From positions 1 through 64,000 of the forward strand of contig RAZA01000002.1 in the NCBI GenBank assembly GCA_003612485.1: 64,000 nucleotides of DNA, written 5' to 3'. Source of the DNA: a bacterium D16-50. Its GTDB lineage: Bacteria; Bacillota; Clostridia; Lachnospirales; Lachnospiraceae. Of this stretch, positions 17,557 to 27,075 are shown in pieces. The position numbers were made by a program, and so were the translations under genes. Each line of letters begins with the position of its first letter. Positions within the stretch are counted from its first letter, which is position 1. A model generated the notes under the pieces. The model searched no databases. It was not told the DNA's origin and saw only the letters and a program-made list of their open reading frames with translations.

Positions 17557-17713
17557 ATGTTTTCTGTTGACGGTGTTTTCTGTAAACAACCTGCCTTGTC
17601 CGGGAGAGCCTGCGTAAAAGGCCATGAAGGGGCCGGAAAGCGCCGGAAAGCGCCGCTGTGCCAAAACGCAGGGATGTATGATTGTGCGGAGTGATACGCA
17701 GATGGGAGTAGAA

Positions 17714-20032
17714 ATGAATTTACCAAAAAGTTTTGTCAGCATCGCCGGAAAGTACGGAATAAAGAAAGAGGATATCGTCTTTGCGGCCATGGCTGATTTT
17801 GATATGGAATATCGTTTTGCAGATTCCATAGTGGCCCTGACCAAGGATAAGCTTCTTTTGGCGGCCTATCCTGTCAGAGAGAAAGGAGAATACCGCTTCG
17901 GAGGATACGGCGCGGCGGTCTCCGCGGAGGACCTGACGCTTGCCGAAGAGCCGGCTCTGCAGATTTTTGAGTTTGACAAGATAAGCAAGCTGGAGGTGCT
18001 TCGTCAGGTTGCCACAGGTGTGCTTCTGGCACAGATCGACGGGGTGGAGCGGAATCTCTGCCATTTTTCCAATACCAAGATGGAGGCCTTCCTGCGGGTA
18101 TGCGCTCTGTACATGAAGCTGAAGGACAAGGAGGAGATATCGGAGGAGGATCTGAACGTACAGAAGGGGAAGGAATGCTGCCCCAAATGCGGAATGATCT
18201 ACCCGGATCAGGAGCGGAAAGTATGTCCTAAGTGCATGGATAAAAAGTCCATATTGTTTCGGATTATGTCTTATTTTAAGCCCTACAAGAAATATCTTGC
18301 GGTGATGATCCTATGCTATCTGGGAACCGCCGGACTGAATCTGGCATGGCCCTATTTAAGCGGAACCATTCTTTACGACCAGATTTTGGTTCGCAATCCG
18401 GCTATTCTGGACAGTCTTCACCTTCCGGCAGGACGTTTTGCCACGGCATTGGCTTTCTTGGTAGTCACCATGGTGGTGGTCAAGGTGCTGATGCAGGGTC
18501 TGGGGATGCTTCAGGGCGCCCTGACCGCCAAGATCGCTCCGGAGGTGGTAGGCAAACTGAAAAGTCAGGTTTTCACTTCCATGGGCAGGCTTTCCATCAG
18601 CTTTTATTCCAGAAGGCAGACGGGCGGCCTGATGACCAGAGTTTCCGACGATGCGGAGCAGATATCTTCCTTTTTTATAGACGGTATTCCTTATTTCTTC
18701 ATCAATGTGGCAAATATCGTGGCTATGAGCGTGATCATGTTTCTGCTCAATCCCCTGCTGGCCGCGGTGTCCATCAGTCTGATGCCGGTGCTGTTTGTCA
18801 TCAGCTATCGCATGATGCCTCACTTGTGGCATTATTACGGCAAGAGACATCGCTCCAACCGCCGGCTTAAGGGTCAGATGAACGAGAACTTCACAGGGGC
18901 CAGAGTGGTGAAGGCGTTCGGACAGCAGGAGCAGGAGATGACCCGCTTCGGCAAGAACAACGGCAAGGTGAGAACTGCGGAGATGGATCTTGCCCGTTAT
19001 GACAATAAATTCTTTGCACTGTACTGTACCGTGGAGGATACCATCAGCTTTTTGGTATGGGCGGTAGGCGGCGCATTGATCATCAGCGGCTCCAACGTGG
19101 AGCTGGGCATGCTGATCACCTTTTCCGGCTATGTGGGCCAGCTTGAGGGTCCCTTAAACTTCATGTCCAGAGTCATCCGGTGGTACACGGACTGTATGAA
19201 TTCGGCCCAGCGTATGTTTGAGATCATCGACGCTGTGCCGGAGGTGAAGGAAGCCCCGAATCCGCTGCGGCCGGAGGCCTTCCGGGGAGAGATCGAGCTC
19301 AAGAACGTGACCTTCGGCTACGAGGCTCACAAGCCTATCTTAAAGGACATCAGCTTCCATGTGAACGCCGGGGAGGTGTTCGGTATCGTGGGGCGCTCCG
19401 GGGCCGGCAAGTCCACGCTGGTGAATCTGATCTCCCGGCTCTATGACACTCAGGAGGGAGAGGTGCTGGTGGACGGCGTCAACGTGAAGCAGTACGGCTT
19501 TAAAGAGCTGCGAAGGAGCGTGGCCATGGTGTCTCAGGAGACTTATATCTTTATGGGCACGGTGGCGGAAAATATCGCCTATGCCAGACCGGAAGCCAGC
19601 CGTGAGGAGATCATCAGAGCGGCGGTTCAGGCTAATGCCCATGACTTTATCTGCAAGATGCCGGAAGGATATGACACCCTTTTAGGCTCTTCCAGCCGTT
19701 CGCTGTCCGGGGGAGAAAAGCAGAGAATTTCCATCGCAAGGGCTATTCTGGCGGATCCGCAGATATTGATTCTGGACGAGGCCACATCCGCTGTGGACAC
19801 AGAGACGGAGCTTGCCATCCAGAAGTCTCTGGAGCGGCTGGAAAAGGGCAGGACGGTGCTGTCCATCGCCCATAGGCTCTCCACCCTGCGCAACGCTACC
19901 CATTTGATCGTGCTGGACGACGGCAGACTCACGGAATCGGGAACCCATCAGGAGCTTCTGGACAAGAAAGGCACATATTTTAAACTTAGCGAGCTGCAGA
20001 CAAAGGCGCTGGCCATGCGGGGAGTGGAGTAG
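17714..20032 (+). CDS. ABC exporter half with N-terminal domain and zinc ribbon
   Basis: The 772-residue protein has three parts. Residues about 1-150 are a soluble domain with alternating strands (SIVALTKDKLLLAAYP, DKISKLEVLRQ) that look like a PH-like fold. Residues 155-172 are a zinc ribbon (CCPKC and VCPKC). A type I exporter follows: six membrane helices, then Walker A GRSGAGKST, signature LSGGEKQR, Walker B ILILDEATSAVD and H-loop IAHRLST. All catalytic motifs are intact. ATG 17714 is used, with GGGAG 5 bases upstream; the frame is open back to 17624. Its partner is the protein at 20753. Substrate unknown; export of drugs or peptides is likely. Confidence 0.9.
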   Translation: MNLPKSFVSIAGKYGIKKEDIVFAAMADFDMEYRFADSIVALTKDKLLLAAYPVREKGEYRFGGYGAAVSAEDLTLAEEPALQIFEFDKISKLEVLRQVATGVLLAQIDGVERNLCHFSNTKMEAFLRVCALYMKLKDKEEISEEDLNVQKGKECCPKCGMIYPDQERKVCPKCMDKKSILFRIMSYFKPYKKYLAVMILCYLGTAGLNLAWPYLSGTILYDQILVRNPAILDSLHLPAGRFATALAFLVVTMVVVKVLMQGLGMLQGALTAKIAPEVVGKLKSQVFTSMGRLSISFYSRRQTGGLMTRVSDDAEQISSFFIDGIPYFFINVANIVAMSVIMFLLNPLLAAVSISLMPVLFVISYRMMPHLWHYYGKRHRSNRRLKGQMNENFTGARVVKAFGQQEQEMTRFGKNNGKVRTAEMDLARYDNKFFALYCTVEDTISFLVWAVGGALIISGSNVELGMLITFSGYVGQLEGPLNFMSRVIRWYTDCMNSAQRMFEIIDAVPEVKEAPNPLRPEAFRGEIELKNVTFGYEAHKPILKDISFHVNAGEVFGIVGRSGAGKSTLVNLISRLYDTQEGEVLVDGVNVKQYGFKELRRSVAMVSQETYIFMGTVAENIAYARPEASREEIIRAAVQANAHDFICKMPEGYDTLLGSSSRSLSGGEKQRISIARAILADPQILILDEATSAVDTETELAIQKSLERLEKGRTVLSIAHRLSTLRNATHLIVLDDGRLTESGTHQELLDKKGTYFKLSELQTKALAMRGVE

Positions 20033-20086
20033 ATTGAATTAGATTTGAATGAAGCTGGCCATGAATATGAGAAAGGAAATAAGTTG

Positions 20087-20662
20087 ATGAGCGATTTTAA
20101 TAATGGGCAGGACCTGCTGAACCTGCAGGAGTTTGACGAGGAGGCTCTCAAGAAGGAGTCGGAGGAGCTTCTGGAAATGAGAATGCTGGACGGGGACAAC
20201 GCCTCTTTCAGCAGGACGCCGGGAGGCTTCGTCTCGCTTAAGACGAAGGACAAGGAATATGAGAGGGTGGGGGTATATCTGACGTTTCCCCTGACCAATC
20301 CGGAGGAATTCGTGTCCATCCGTGAGGCGGACGAGAAGGCAAAGGAGATCGGCATTGTGGAGAAGCTTTCTGCGCTGCCTGCGGACCAGCAGGAAATGCT
20401 GCGGGAGCAGATCAAGCTCCGGTACTTTATGCCGTCCATCACCAAGGTGCTGGACGTGAAGGACGAGTACGGCTATGCATACTGGAATGTAGTAACCACC
20501 TTTGGCGCATGCCGTTTCACCACCCAGATGAGCGGGGATGCAGTGGTGCATCTGAGCGATTCCAGACTGCTGGTGACGGATATCGACGGAAACAGATATG
20601 AGATTCCGGACTTCTATAGTCTGAGCGTCATAGAACGCAAAAAGCTGGATCTGTTTATTTAA
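20087..20662 (+). CDS. DUF1854 domain protein
   Basis: The 191-residue soluble protein has the DUF1854 pattern: LRYFMPSITKVLDVKDEYGYAYWNVVTTFG followed by DSRLLVTDIDGNRYEIPDFYSLS. DUF1854 is otherwise known beside or fused to ABC exporters, including those named for cyanophycin metabolism in Proteobacteria, and its function is unknown. Here it is free-standing between the two halves of the zinc-ribbon exporter (54 bases after one and 90 before the next), so it is probably an accessory or substrate-recognition subunit. The first 60 residues are acidic and probably flexible. The start at 20087 follows AAAGGAAA. Confidence 0.8.
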   Translation: MSDFNNGQDLLNLQEFDEEALKKESEELLEMRMLDGDNASFSRTPGGFVSLKTKDKEYERVGVYLTFPLTNPEEFVSIREADEKAKEIGIVEKLSALPADQQEMLREQIKLRYFMPSITKVLDVKDEYGYAYWNVVTTFGACRFTTQMSGDAVVHLSDSRLLVTDIDGNRYEIPDFYSLSVIERKKLDLFI

Positions 20663-20752
20663 GAAAAAGAGGTTTGCTTCCCCGCGGCTTGCTGCGAGGA
20701 GATTTATCGGCCAGGGCAAAAGGCCCGGTTTAAAAGAAAGGCATGTAATTAC

Positions 20753-22975
20753 ATGAAACTATTATATACTTTGAACAAGACCCAGACGGATGCGCTGGGG
20801 CTGGAGACGGGGGAAACTCTTCGTTACTGTGTGCCCGTGGATCTGGAGTTCGACAGCGGAAAGATGCAGGCCAGAGAGGCTTACGCTTCCGATATCTGGC
20901 TTGGGGTGACGCAGAAGCGCTTTGTGGTGCTGGATGCGGAGAAGGTGATTTCCACCTTTTGGCTTGCGGACTGTGAAAAGATCAAATGTGAGCATCAGGT
21001 ACACAGCGGCATTCTCACCGTGACAAAAAAAGACGGAGAGATCGTCTGTGCCGCAAGGTTTTCCATGCGGCATATCGTGCGGGTGGCCTATGTGGCGCGA
21101 GGGGCGCAGGCTATCATTTCCGCAGCGAAGGCAGGGCGGACGGCGGAGGAAGTCGTCAGCATGGAGTATGAGAAATACTGTGAAAAGTGCGGTAGAGCGC
21201 TGCCGGGAACCAGCAAATGCCCTTACTGCGAGGGGAAGGCAGACGTCCTGAAGAAGTTCATGGCCCTATGCGGCGAATACGTGGGGAAGCTTCTTTTGAT
21301 TTCTCTGCTGATGATACTGACGGCGGCGGTGAATCTGGTGACGCCCATGATCCAGAGAAACTTTATTGACAACGCGCTGGCCACGGGGAACGGAGGCTGG
21401 GGAGATCTGTGGCTGTTTGTGGGAGTGACATTTTCCCTGCTGGTGGCCCGCATACTGGTATCGGTCTACCGTTACTGGCAGTGCGTGTCTCTGGGATCCG
21501 CCCTGAGCATGAGCCTGCGCCACAAGCTTTATCACAAGATACAGACCCTTTCCCTTTCCTTTATCAACAACCGAAAGCCGGGAGAGCTTCTCAACCGTGT
21601 ATCCCGGGACACGAACCAGATCCGGGGCTTTATGGAGGAGGTGTTCGGCGACATGTTTTCTGTGCTGCTCACCATGATAGTGTCCTTGGTTGTGATGTTT
21701 GTGATCAGCTGGAAAATGACGCTGCTGTCCATGGTATTCATTGTTATCGTATTTGCGGTTACCAGAGCTTTCTGGCACAAAATCCATACCATCTTCCATA
21801 AGCAGTGGCTGAAATATGATGATGTGGCCAGCAGCCTGCAGGATATTATCTCCGGCATGCGCGTGGTGAAATCCTTCGGAAAGGAAGATCGGGAGTCCGC
21901 CAGATTTCAGAAAAAAACTGAGGAATATGCCACTCTGAACAAGAAAAACGAGACCTTCTGGGCGATTTTTTATCCCATTCTCACCTTCCTGCTGGGAGCA
22001 GGATCCTATATTGCAGTGTATTTCGGCGGCATGGATGTACTTCAAGGGGATATGTCTCTGGGAGAGCTGGTGCAGTTCATCACTTACTGCGGCTATCTTT
22101 TCGGGCCGCTGAACTGGATGACCCATCTTCCCCGTATGGTGATGCAGATGATCACCAGCCTGAACAGAATCTATGACGTACTGGACGAGGAGCCCAGAAT
22201 TGCAGACAGCAAGGACAGCAAGGCCTTTCCTATTCAGGGCGCTTTTACCTTTGAGGATGTGTCCTTCGGCTACCATACCTATGAGCCGGTGCTGGAGAAT
22301 GTGAGCTTTCAGGTGAAGCCCGGGGAGATGATCGGGCTGGTAGGGGCTTCCGGCACGGGCAAGTCCACTTTGATCAACCTGATTATGCGTCTGTATGATG
22401 TGGATCAGGGCAAAATCACCATCGACGGCGTGGATCTGCGGGACATGAAGGCGGAGAGCCTCCATTCGCAGATCGGCGTGGTGCTGCAGGAGACCTTTCT
22501 GTTTTCCGGCAGCATTCTGGCCAACATACGGTTTGCAAGGCAGGACGCCTCTCTGGCGGAGGTGATTCAGGCGGCGAAGGCGGCCAATGCCCATGATTTC
22601 ATATGCAAGACGCCGGATGGATACAATACCTACGTGGGAGAGCACGGCTATAACCTATCCGGCGGGGAGCGCCAGCGAATCGCCATAGCAAGGGCTATCC
22701 TGAACAACCCCAGACTGTTGATTCTGGACGAGGCAACCTCGGCTCTGGACACGGAGAGCGAATTCCTGATTCAGCAGGCCTTGAACCGTCTTGTGAAGGG
22801 CAGGACCACTTTTGCCATTGCCCACAGACTGTCCACGCTGCGAAATGCTGATAGACTTGTGGTGATCGACAAGCATAGCATTGCGGAGATCGGCACCCAT
22901 AATGAGCTTTTGGAGAAAAAGGGAATCTATTACGGATTGGTGACTGCGCAGCTGAAGATGGCGGAGGGTAAGTAA
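20753..22975 (+). CDS. ABC exporter half with N-terminal domain and zinc ribbon
   Basis: The 740-residue protein mirrors the one at 17714. An N-terminal soluble domain (about 1-135; WLGVTQKRFVVLDAEK and SGILTVTKKDGE strands, PH-like in appearance) is followed by a zinc ribbon at about 142-159 (YCEKCG and CPYCEG). Six membrane helices and a nucleotide-binding domain follow, with GASGTGKST, LSGGERQR, LLILDEATSALD and IAHRLST. All motifs look active. It likely pairs with the 17714 product as a heterodimer. The N-terminal domain and ribbon before an exporter core are unusual, and both halves carry them. Confidence 0.9.
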   Translation: MKLLYTLNKTQTDALGLETGETLRYCVPVDLEFDSGKMQAREAYASDIWLGVTQKRFVVLDAEKVISTFWLADCEKIKCEHQVHSGILTVTKKDGEIVCAARFSMRHIVRVAYVARGAQAIISAAKAGRTAEEVVSMEYEKYCEKCGRALPGTSKCPYCEGKADVLKKFMALCGEYVGKLLLISLLMILTAAVNLVTPMIQRNFIDNALATGNGGWGDLWLFVGVTFSLLVARILVSVYRYWQCVSLGSALSMSLRHKLYHKIQTLSLSFINNRKPGELLNRVSRDTNQIRGFMEEVFGDMFSVLLTMIVSLVVMFVISWKMTLLSMVFIVIVFAVTRAFWHKIHTIFHKQWLKYDDVASSLQDIISGMRVVKSFGKEDRESARFQKKTEEYATLNKKNETFWAIFYPILTFLLGAGSYIAVYFGGMDVLQGDMSLGELVQFITYCGYLFGPLNWMTHLPRMVMQMITSLNRIYDVLDEEPRIADSKDSKAFPIQGAFTFEDVSFGYHTYEPVLENVSFQVKPGEMIGLVGASGTGKSTLINLIMRLYDVDQGKITIDGVDLRDMKAESLHSQIGVVLQETFLFSGSILANIRFARQDASLAEVIQAAKAANAHDFICKTPDGYNTYVGEHGYNLSGGERQRIAIARAILNNPRLLILDEATSALDTESEFLIQQALNRLVKGRTTFAIAHRLSTLRNADRLVVIDKHSIAEIGTHNELLEKKGIYYGLVTAQLKMAEGK

Positions 22976-22985
22976 GGAAACCATG

Positions 22986-23014
22986 AGAGAGGAGAAGTTT
23001 TTTCTCCTCTCTTT
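22986..23014 (+). terminator. Hairpin terminator between the two exporter pairs
   Basis: An 11-bp perfect stem, AGAGAGGAGAA (22986-22996) with TTCTCCTCTCT (23002-23012), has a GTTTT loop and a short T tail. It lies 10 bases after the stop codon at 22975. The T run is short, so termination may be partial and the next pair may still be read through. Confidence 0.55.
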
Positions 23015-23094
23015 GATTGGCCTGATCTGGCAGCCTGCCATGATCCGCATGGGATATCGGCCCTTGCCGGATGTCTGGATAAGGATCTGTAAAC

Positions 23095-24885
23095 ATGAGT
23101 AAAAAACCTACGCAAACCGCAAGCAATTTGCGGTTCTACTGCAAAGAAATTTTCCATTTCAGAAGGCTGGGATTTGTTCTGGCTCTGCTTTTGGTGCCTG
23201 CCAGAATCATAAAATCTCTGGCTTCCATATTTATCCCTAAGCTGGTGATTGATTCCATCGAATCCTTCAGAGGCGAGACCGTATTCTTGACAAATATCAT
23301 TATTGTAACGGCCGTTATCGCCGCGGCGTCCATCGGGGAACTGTTGGCCAAGAATACCATGGAGCACAATATGAATTCCTTTGTCCTGATAAGGCTCAAT
23401 CAACTGTGGATCCGGAAGGTATCCACTATGGATTATCAGATCTTCACATCGGAGCTCGGAAAGCAATCTGCCAGCAAGGCCAGAATGACACTGGAGGGAA
23501 CCACCCGATGGGGCATAGGTACATATATTCCAAGACTGCTGGAGCTCATTACGAGTCTCATAGGGTTCATTCTATACGGCGCAATGCTGGTATATGTTCA
23601 TCCCCTTGTCTTGGCCGCTCTTCTTATTACGTATGCCATCAATATGGCGGTAACGCTGCATGCAGAGAAGAAAAAACAACTGCTCAAGGATGATGCCGCA
23701 AAAGCAGATCGCAAGTTGAACTATTTTGCCTATCACACCAGAGGTCTGAGCATAGCCAAGGACATCAGAGTATATTCCATGAGAGAATGGATCCGGCAGA
23801 TGGCCACAATAGCCAGACTTGACAAGAAAAAAGTGGATGACAAGATTCATAGCTATCAGGTATTTGTCCTGATAGTCAACGGTGTCATCGTATTGCTGCG
23901 GGATGGGATAGTATATTCCATATTGATATGGCTCGCCTTAAAGGGCGATATCACCATCGGTAATTTCGCATTGTACGCTGCGGCTGTAAATGGTCTGGGC
24001 GATTGGCTGGCACAGATAACGGCGGGCGCCGGTGCATTCAGAGAAGCAGATATAAACGTGACAGATTTCAGACAGTTCCTCAGTTTGCCGGACGGAAAAA
24101 CCCATTCTGCGGAGAAGCTGCAGCTTACGGCGGCTCCGGGCATTGAATTGGATCATGTCTCATTTTCTTATGACGGTGAGAATAAGGTGCTGGACAATGT
24201 ATCGCTAAAGGTCAAGCCGGGTGAAAAGATCGCCGTGGTGGGTTCCAACGGAGCGGGAAAAACTACCCTTATCAAATTGATATGCGGATTGCTGCATCCT
24301 ACAAGCGGACGGATCTTAATCGACGGAGTTTCGGTTTCAGCTGTGGATCAGGAGGATTGTTCAAAAGCCATATCCGCTGTTTTTCAGGATTCGGCTCTGC
24401 TTCCTATGAGTATCAAGCGCAATATCGTCATGAACGATGAAAAACCTCGGGAAGACAGACTGGAGCGAGTGGTAACTCTTGTAGGACTTGAGGAGAAGAT
24501 CGCCTCGCTGGAAATGGGAATGGACACGCCGCTGGTCAAGCATATCACCGAGAACGGAACGGAGTTTTCCGGCGGTGAAGTCCAAAAGCTTTTATTGGCG
24601 CGGGCGATCTACAAGGATTCTCCTATTTTGATTCTTGACGAGCCCACGGCCGCCATGGACGCAATGGCAGAGCAGAATGTTTATTTAAAGTATAACCAGC
24701 TGTCTAAGGATAAAACGGCCTTTTTTATCTCTCACAGACTGTCATCCACAAGATTCTGCGATAGGATCATACTGATAGACGGCGGCGGGATCAGAGAGGC
24801 GGGCACCCATGATGAGCTGATGGAAAAGGGCGGTCTGTACCATGATATGTATATGATACAGAGCAAGTATTATCGGGAGGGATAA
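23095..24885 (+). CDS. ABC exporter half (ATP-binding protein and permease)
   Basis: The 596-residue half transporter has an N-terminal membrane domain of six helices (about 25-320) and a C-terminal ATPase with Walker A GSNGAGKTT, signature FSGGEVQK, Walker B ILILDEPTAAMD and switch SHRLSS. It lacks the N-terminal extension and zinc ribbon of the preceding pair. The next gene starts 7 bases after its stop codon, and the two probably form a heterodimer. Family members export peptides, lipids or drugs; no substrate is given by the context. Confidence 0.88.
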   Translation: MSKKPTQTASNLRFYCKEIFHFRRLGFVLALLLVPARIIKSLASIFIPKLVIDSIESFRGETVFLTNIIIVTAVIAAASIGELLAKNTMEHNMNSFVLIRLNQLWIRKVSTMDYQIFTSELGKQSASKARMTLEGTTRWGIGTYIPRLLELITSLIGFILYGAMLVYVHPLVLAALLITYAINMAVTLHAEKKKQLLKDDAAKADRKLNYFAYHTRGLSIAKDIRVYSMREWIRQMATIARLDKKKVDDKIHSYQVFVLIVNGVIVLLRDGIVYSILIWLALKGDITIGNFALYAAAVNGLGDWLAQITAGAGAFREADINVTDFRQFLSLPDGKTHSAEKLQLTAAPGIELDHVSFSYDGENKVLDNVSLKVKPGEKIAVVGSNGAGKTTLIKLICGLLHPTSGRILIDGVSVSAVDQEDCSKAISAVFQDSALLPMSIKRNIVMNDEKPREDRLERVVTLVGLEEKIASLEMGMDTPLVKHITENGTEFSGGEVQKLLLARAIYKDSPILILDEPTAAMDAMAEQNVYLKYNQLSKDKTAFFISHRLSSTRFCDRIILIDGGGIREAGTHDELMEKGGLYHDMYMIQSKYYREG

Positions 24886-24892
24886 AAGCGCT

Positions 24893-26770
24893 ATGAAAAA
24901 GAACGGCAGAACCCTCTTAGAGGATTTGAAGCTGATTAAACGCGGAATGAAGGAATTCGGGACATTTCTTCCGGGGCAGCTTAGATTGCTGTTCATATAT
25001 TCCGCAATCACAATGGCAATACCCTATATTGGCATCTATATGACCTCTATAGTCATAAATGAACTCAGTTCACAAAGGCGAATCTGGGTATTGACCGCAA
25101 GCGTATCCGCTGCCGTTATTCTGACGTTTATACTGACTTTAGTTTCGGCGTTTATGAATAAACGGATCTCCGTTGGTTATAGCCAATTGTTTTCTGCACA
25201 CGAGATCAGGCTTAACGAGAAGGCCAATGCCATGAAATACAGCCTTCTGGAAGATGAAAAGATACGGGAGCTGCGGGATGAGGTGTCGGGCAATATCAAT
25301 TGTTCCGGCGCTGGCATGGGCAGCCTCTATTGGGACTGTGAATCGATTTTCAAGGCTTTGCTCTCTGGGGTGATCAGCATTTTGCTGCTGGCATCTCATG
25401 CAGGCATCGAAGGTACTACGGTGAGCTTTTCCGGCACTTTGTTCGGATTTGCCAATTCTGTCTGGGGATATTTGGCGCTGATTATTATCATCATTATTTC
25501 CGCAGCCGTATCATCCAAAATGACCAGCAGGATATTTGACATTTCTTTCGATGTATTCAAAAACGGCGCCAAATACAATCGATACGCTAACTACTATAAA
25601 TTAGAATATCTCTCCGACGATAAATCGGCTCAGGATGTTCGGCTGTACTCTCAGAAGAACCTGATCCGGAATGAGGTCTTGGACAAATGCTATATTCCTT
25701 TTGCAGAGGGAGACAAGCGAGAAAAAGATGCTTCCAGCAAAAATAACGGCATTATGCTTTTGTTGAGCGCTCTTGTGGGCGGAGCAGTTTATATCTTGGT
25801 GGGTGCTAAGGCGATGAACGGCAGCATCGGACTGGGAAATGTACTGCTGATCTATTCTGCCGTAACGCTGCTTATCAAGGCCCTGACGGATTTTGTCATG
25901 ACATTCACCGATCTGAGGAATAACAATGAGCATTTGATCAGATACTTCGACTATATCTCTCTGGAGGAAGAATCAGAATCAAGCGCCAAGGATACATCGG
26001 ATGCCGGCAGGGCGGCTGAGGTGCGCGTCGATCATGTATCGTTCAAGTATCTAGGTTCCAAGAACTACGCGCTTAAAAATGTATCTCTTTCCATAGACAA
26101 CGGCCAAAAGATCGCAATCGTGGGAGCCAACGGATCGGGCAAGACAACCTTGGTCAAGCTGATCTGCGGGCTGTATGATGCCGCGGAGGGCACAATCAGG
26201 ATCAATGATACCATAGTTTCGGCCAAAAACAGAAGCGGCTGCGGAAAGTGGCTGTCGGTAGTATTTCAGGATTTCAGCCTATTGGCCCTGTCCATAGGCA
26301 AAAATGTTTCTGCCAGTCAAGAATATGACCAGTCCAAGGTCTGGGATTCTCTGGAAAAGGTAGGGATCAAAGAAAAGATCCTGAAGTACCCAAAAAGGTT
26401 AGAGCAATCCTTGTATAAGGATTATGATGACGAGGGCGTGGATCTGTCCGGCGGTGAGGCTCAGAAGATAGCCATAGCCCGCAGCATTTACAAGGACGCG
26501 GCTCTGTTCATCCTTGACGAGCCCACGGCGGCATTGGATCCCTTCGCGGAATACGAGATCTTTACGAAAATGAACGAGATATCTCAGGATAAAACCACCA
26601 TATTTATAAGTCACCGGCTTTATTCATGCAAATTCTGCGACAAAGTAATCGTTATGGACGGAGGCGAGATCGTGCAGGCGGGCACCCATGATGAGTTAGT
26701 TCATATTGCCGGGAAGTATTCGGAAATGTGGAATGCCCAAGCTCGGCATTATGTAAAAGACGATATTTGA
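24893..26770 (+). CDS. ABC exporter half (ATP-binding protein and permease)
   Basis: The 625-residue partner of the preceding gene has the same layout: six-helix membrane domain, then ATPase with GANGSGKTT, LSGGEAQK, LFILDEPTAALD and SHRLYS. GGGAGG sits 11 bases before the ATG. The two genes are translationally close and both carry intact ATPase motifs, so both sites are probably active. This makes four half-transporters in a row between 17.7 and 26.8 kb, two pairs of different type. The minus-strand segments here show no real genes. Confidence 0.88.
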   Translation: MKKNGRTLLEDLKLIKRGMKEFGTFLPGQLRLLFIYSAITMAIPYIGIYMTSIVINELSSQRRIWVLTASVSAAVILTFILTLVSAFMNKRISVGYSQLFSAHEIRLNEKANAMKYSLLEDEKIRELRDEVSGNINCSGAGMGSLYWDCESIFKALLSGVISILLLASHAGIEGTTVSFSGTLFGFANSVWGYLALIIIIIISAAVSSKMTSRIFDISFDVFKNGAKYNRYANYYKLEYLSDDKSAQDVRLYSQKNLIRNEVLDKCYIPFAEGDKREKDASSKNNGIMLLLSALVGGAVYILVGAKAMNGSIGLGNVLLIYSAVTLLIKALTDFVMTFTDLRNNNEHLIRYFDYISLEEESESSAKDTSDAGRAAEVRVDHVSFKYLGSKNYALKNVSLSIDNGQKIAIVGANGSGKTTLVKLICGLYDAAEGTIRINDTIVSAKNRSGCGKWLSVVFQDFSLLALSIGKNVSASQEYDQSKVWDSLEKVGIKEKILKYPKRLEQSLYKDYDDEGVDLSGGEAQKIAIARSIYKDAALFILDEPTAALDPFAEYEIFTKMNEISQDKTTIFISHRLYSCKFCDKVIVMDGGEIVQAGTHDELVHIAGKYSEMWNAQARHYVKDDI

Positions 26771-26873
26771 GTATGCAGGGGATATTCTGATGGCTGAACG
26801 GTTCATTCCGGTAAAGGACTGTACAAAGATGCAGTGGTGAGGGGAACATTTTTCCGAAAAGGAAGAAAGAAAT

Positions 26874-26940
26874 TTTACAATATCCATATTTTGTGCTAAA
26901 ATAAGGGCGAATGTACAAATCTTGTGCATTCGCCTTTATT
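26874..26940 (+). promoter_or_regulatory. Promoter followed at once by a hairpin terminator
   Basis: The 305-base gap 26771-27075 contains TTTACA (26874-26879), a 17-base spacer and TAAAAT (26897-26902). A hairpin begins 4 bases later: GGCGAATGTACA (26906-26917) pairs with TGTGCATTCGCC (26923-26934, one wobble), then TTTATT. The hairpin ends the exporter transcript, or stops an RNA started at this promoter. A similar arrangement occurs at 34303-34363. Confidence 0.6.
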
Positions 26941-27021
26941 CCCGTCAGCGCCAGAGCCGGATGTATCCGGCGGCAAGGGAGCGGAATCCTTGGGATTGAA
27001 ATAGACAATGATTGAAATAGG

Positions 27022-27049
27022 TTGGAGTAAGTTAATCGTAAGATACAAT
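27022..27049 (+). promoter_or_regulatory. Candidate mutS promoter
   Basis: TTGGAG at 27022-27027 and TACAAT at 27044-27049 are separated by 16 bases, 27 bases before the mutS start. Confidence 0.4.
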
Positions 27050-27075
27050 GAGATAAGACAAGGAATAGGAGAAGG

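Noticed and set aside
17624-17713. Use of the ATG at 17624 as start of the first zinc-ribbon exporter gene
   Set aside because: The extra 30 residues are not like the family, and the ATG at 17714 has a GGGAG site 5 bases before it.
21266-22645. A 459-codon open frame on the minus strand
   Set aside because: It is the complement of the ABC exporter at 20753; the exporter motifs are exact on the plus strand.
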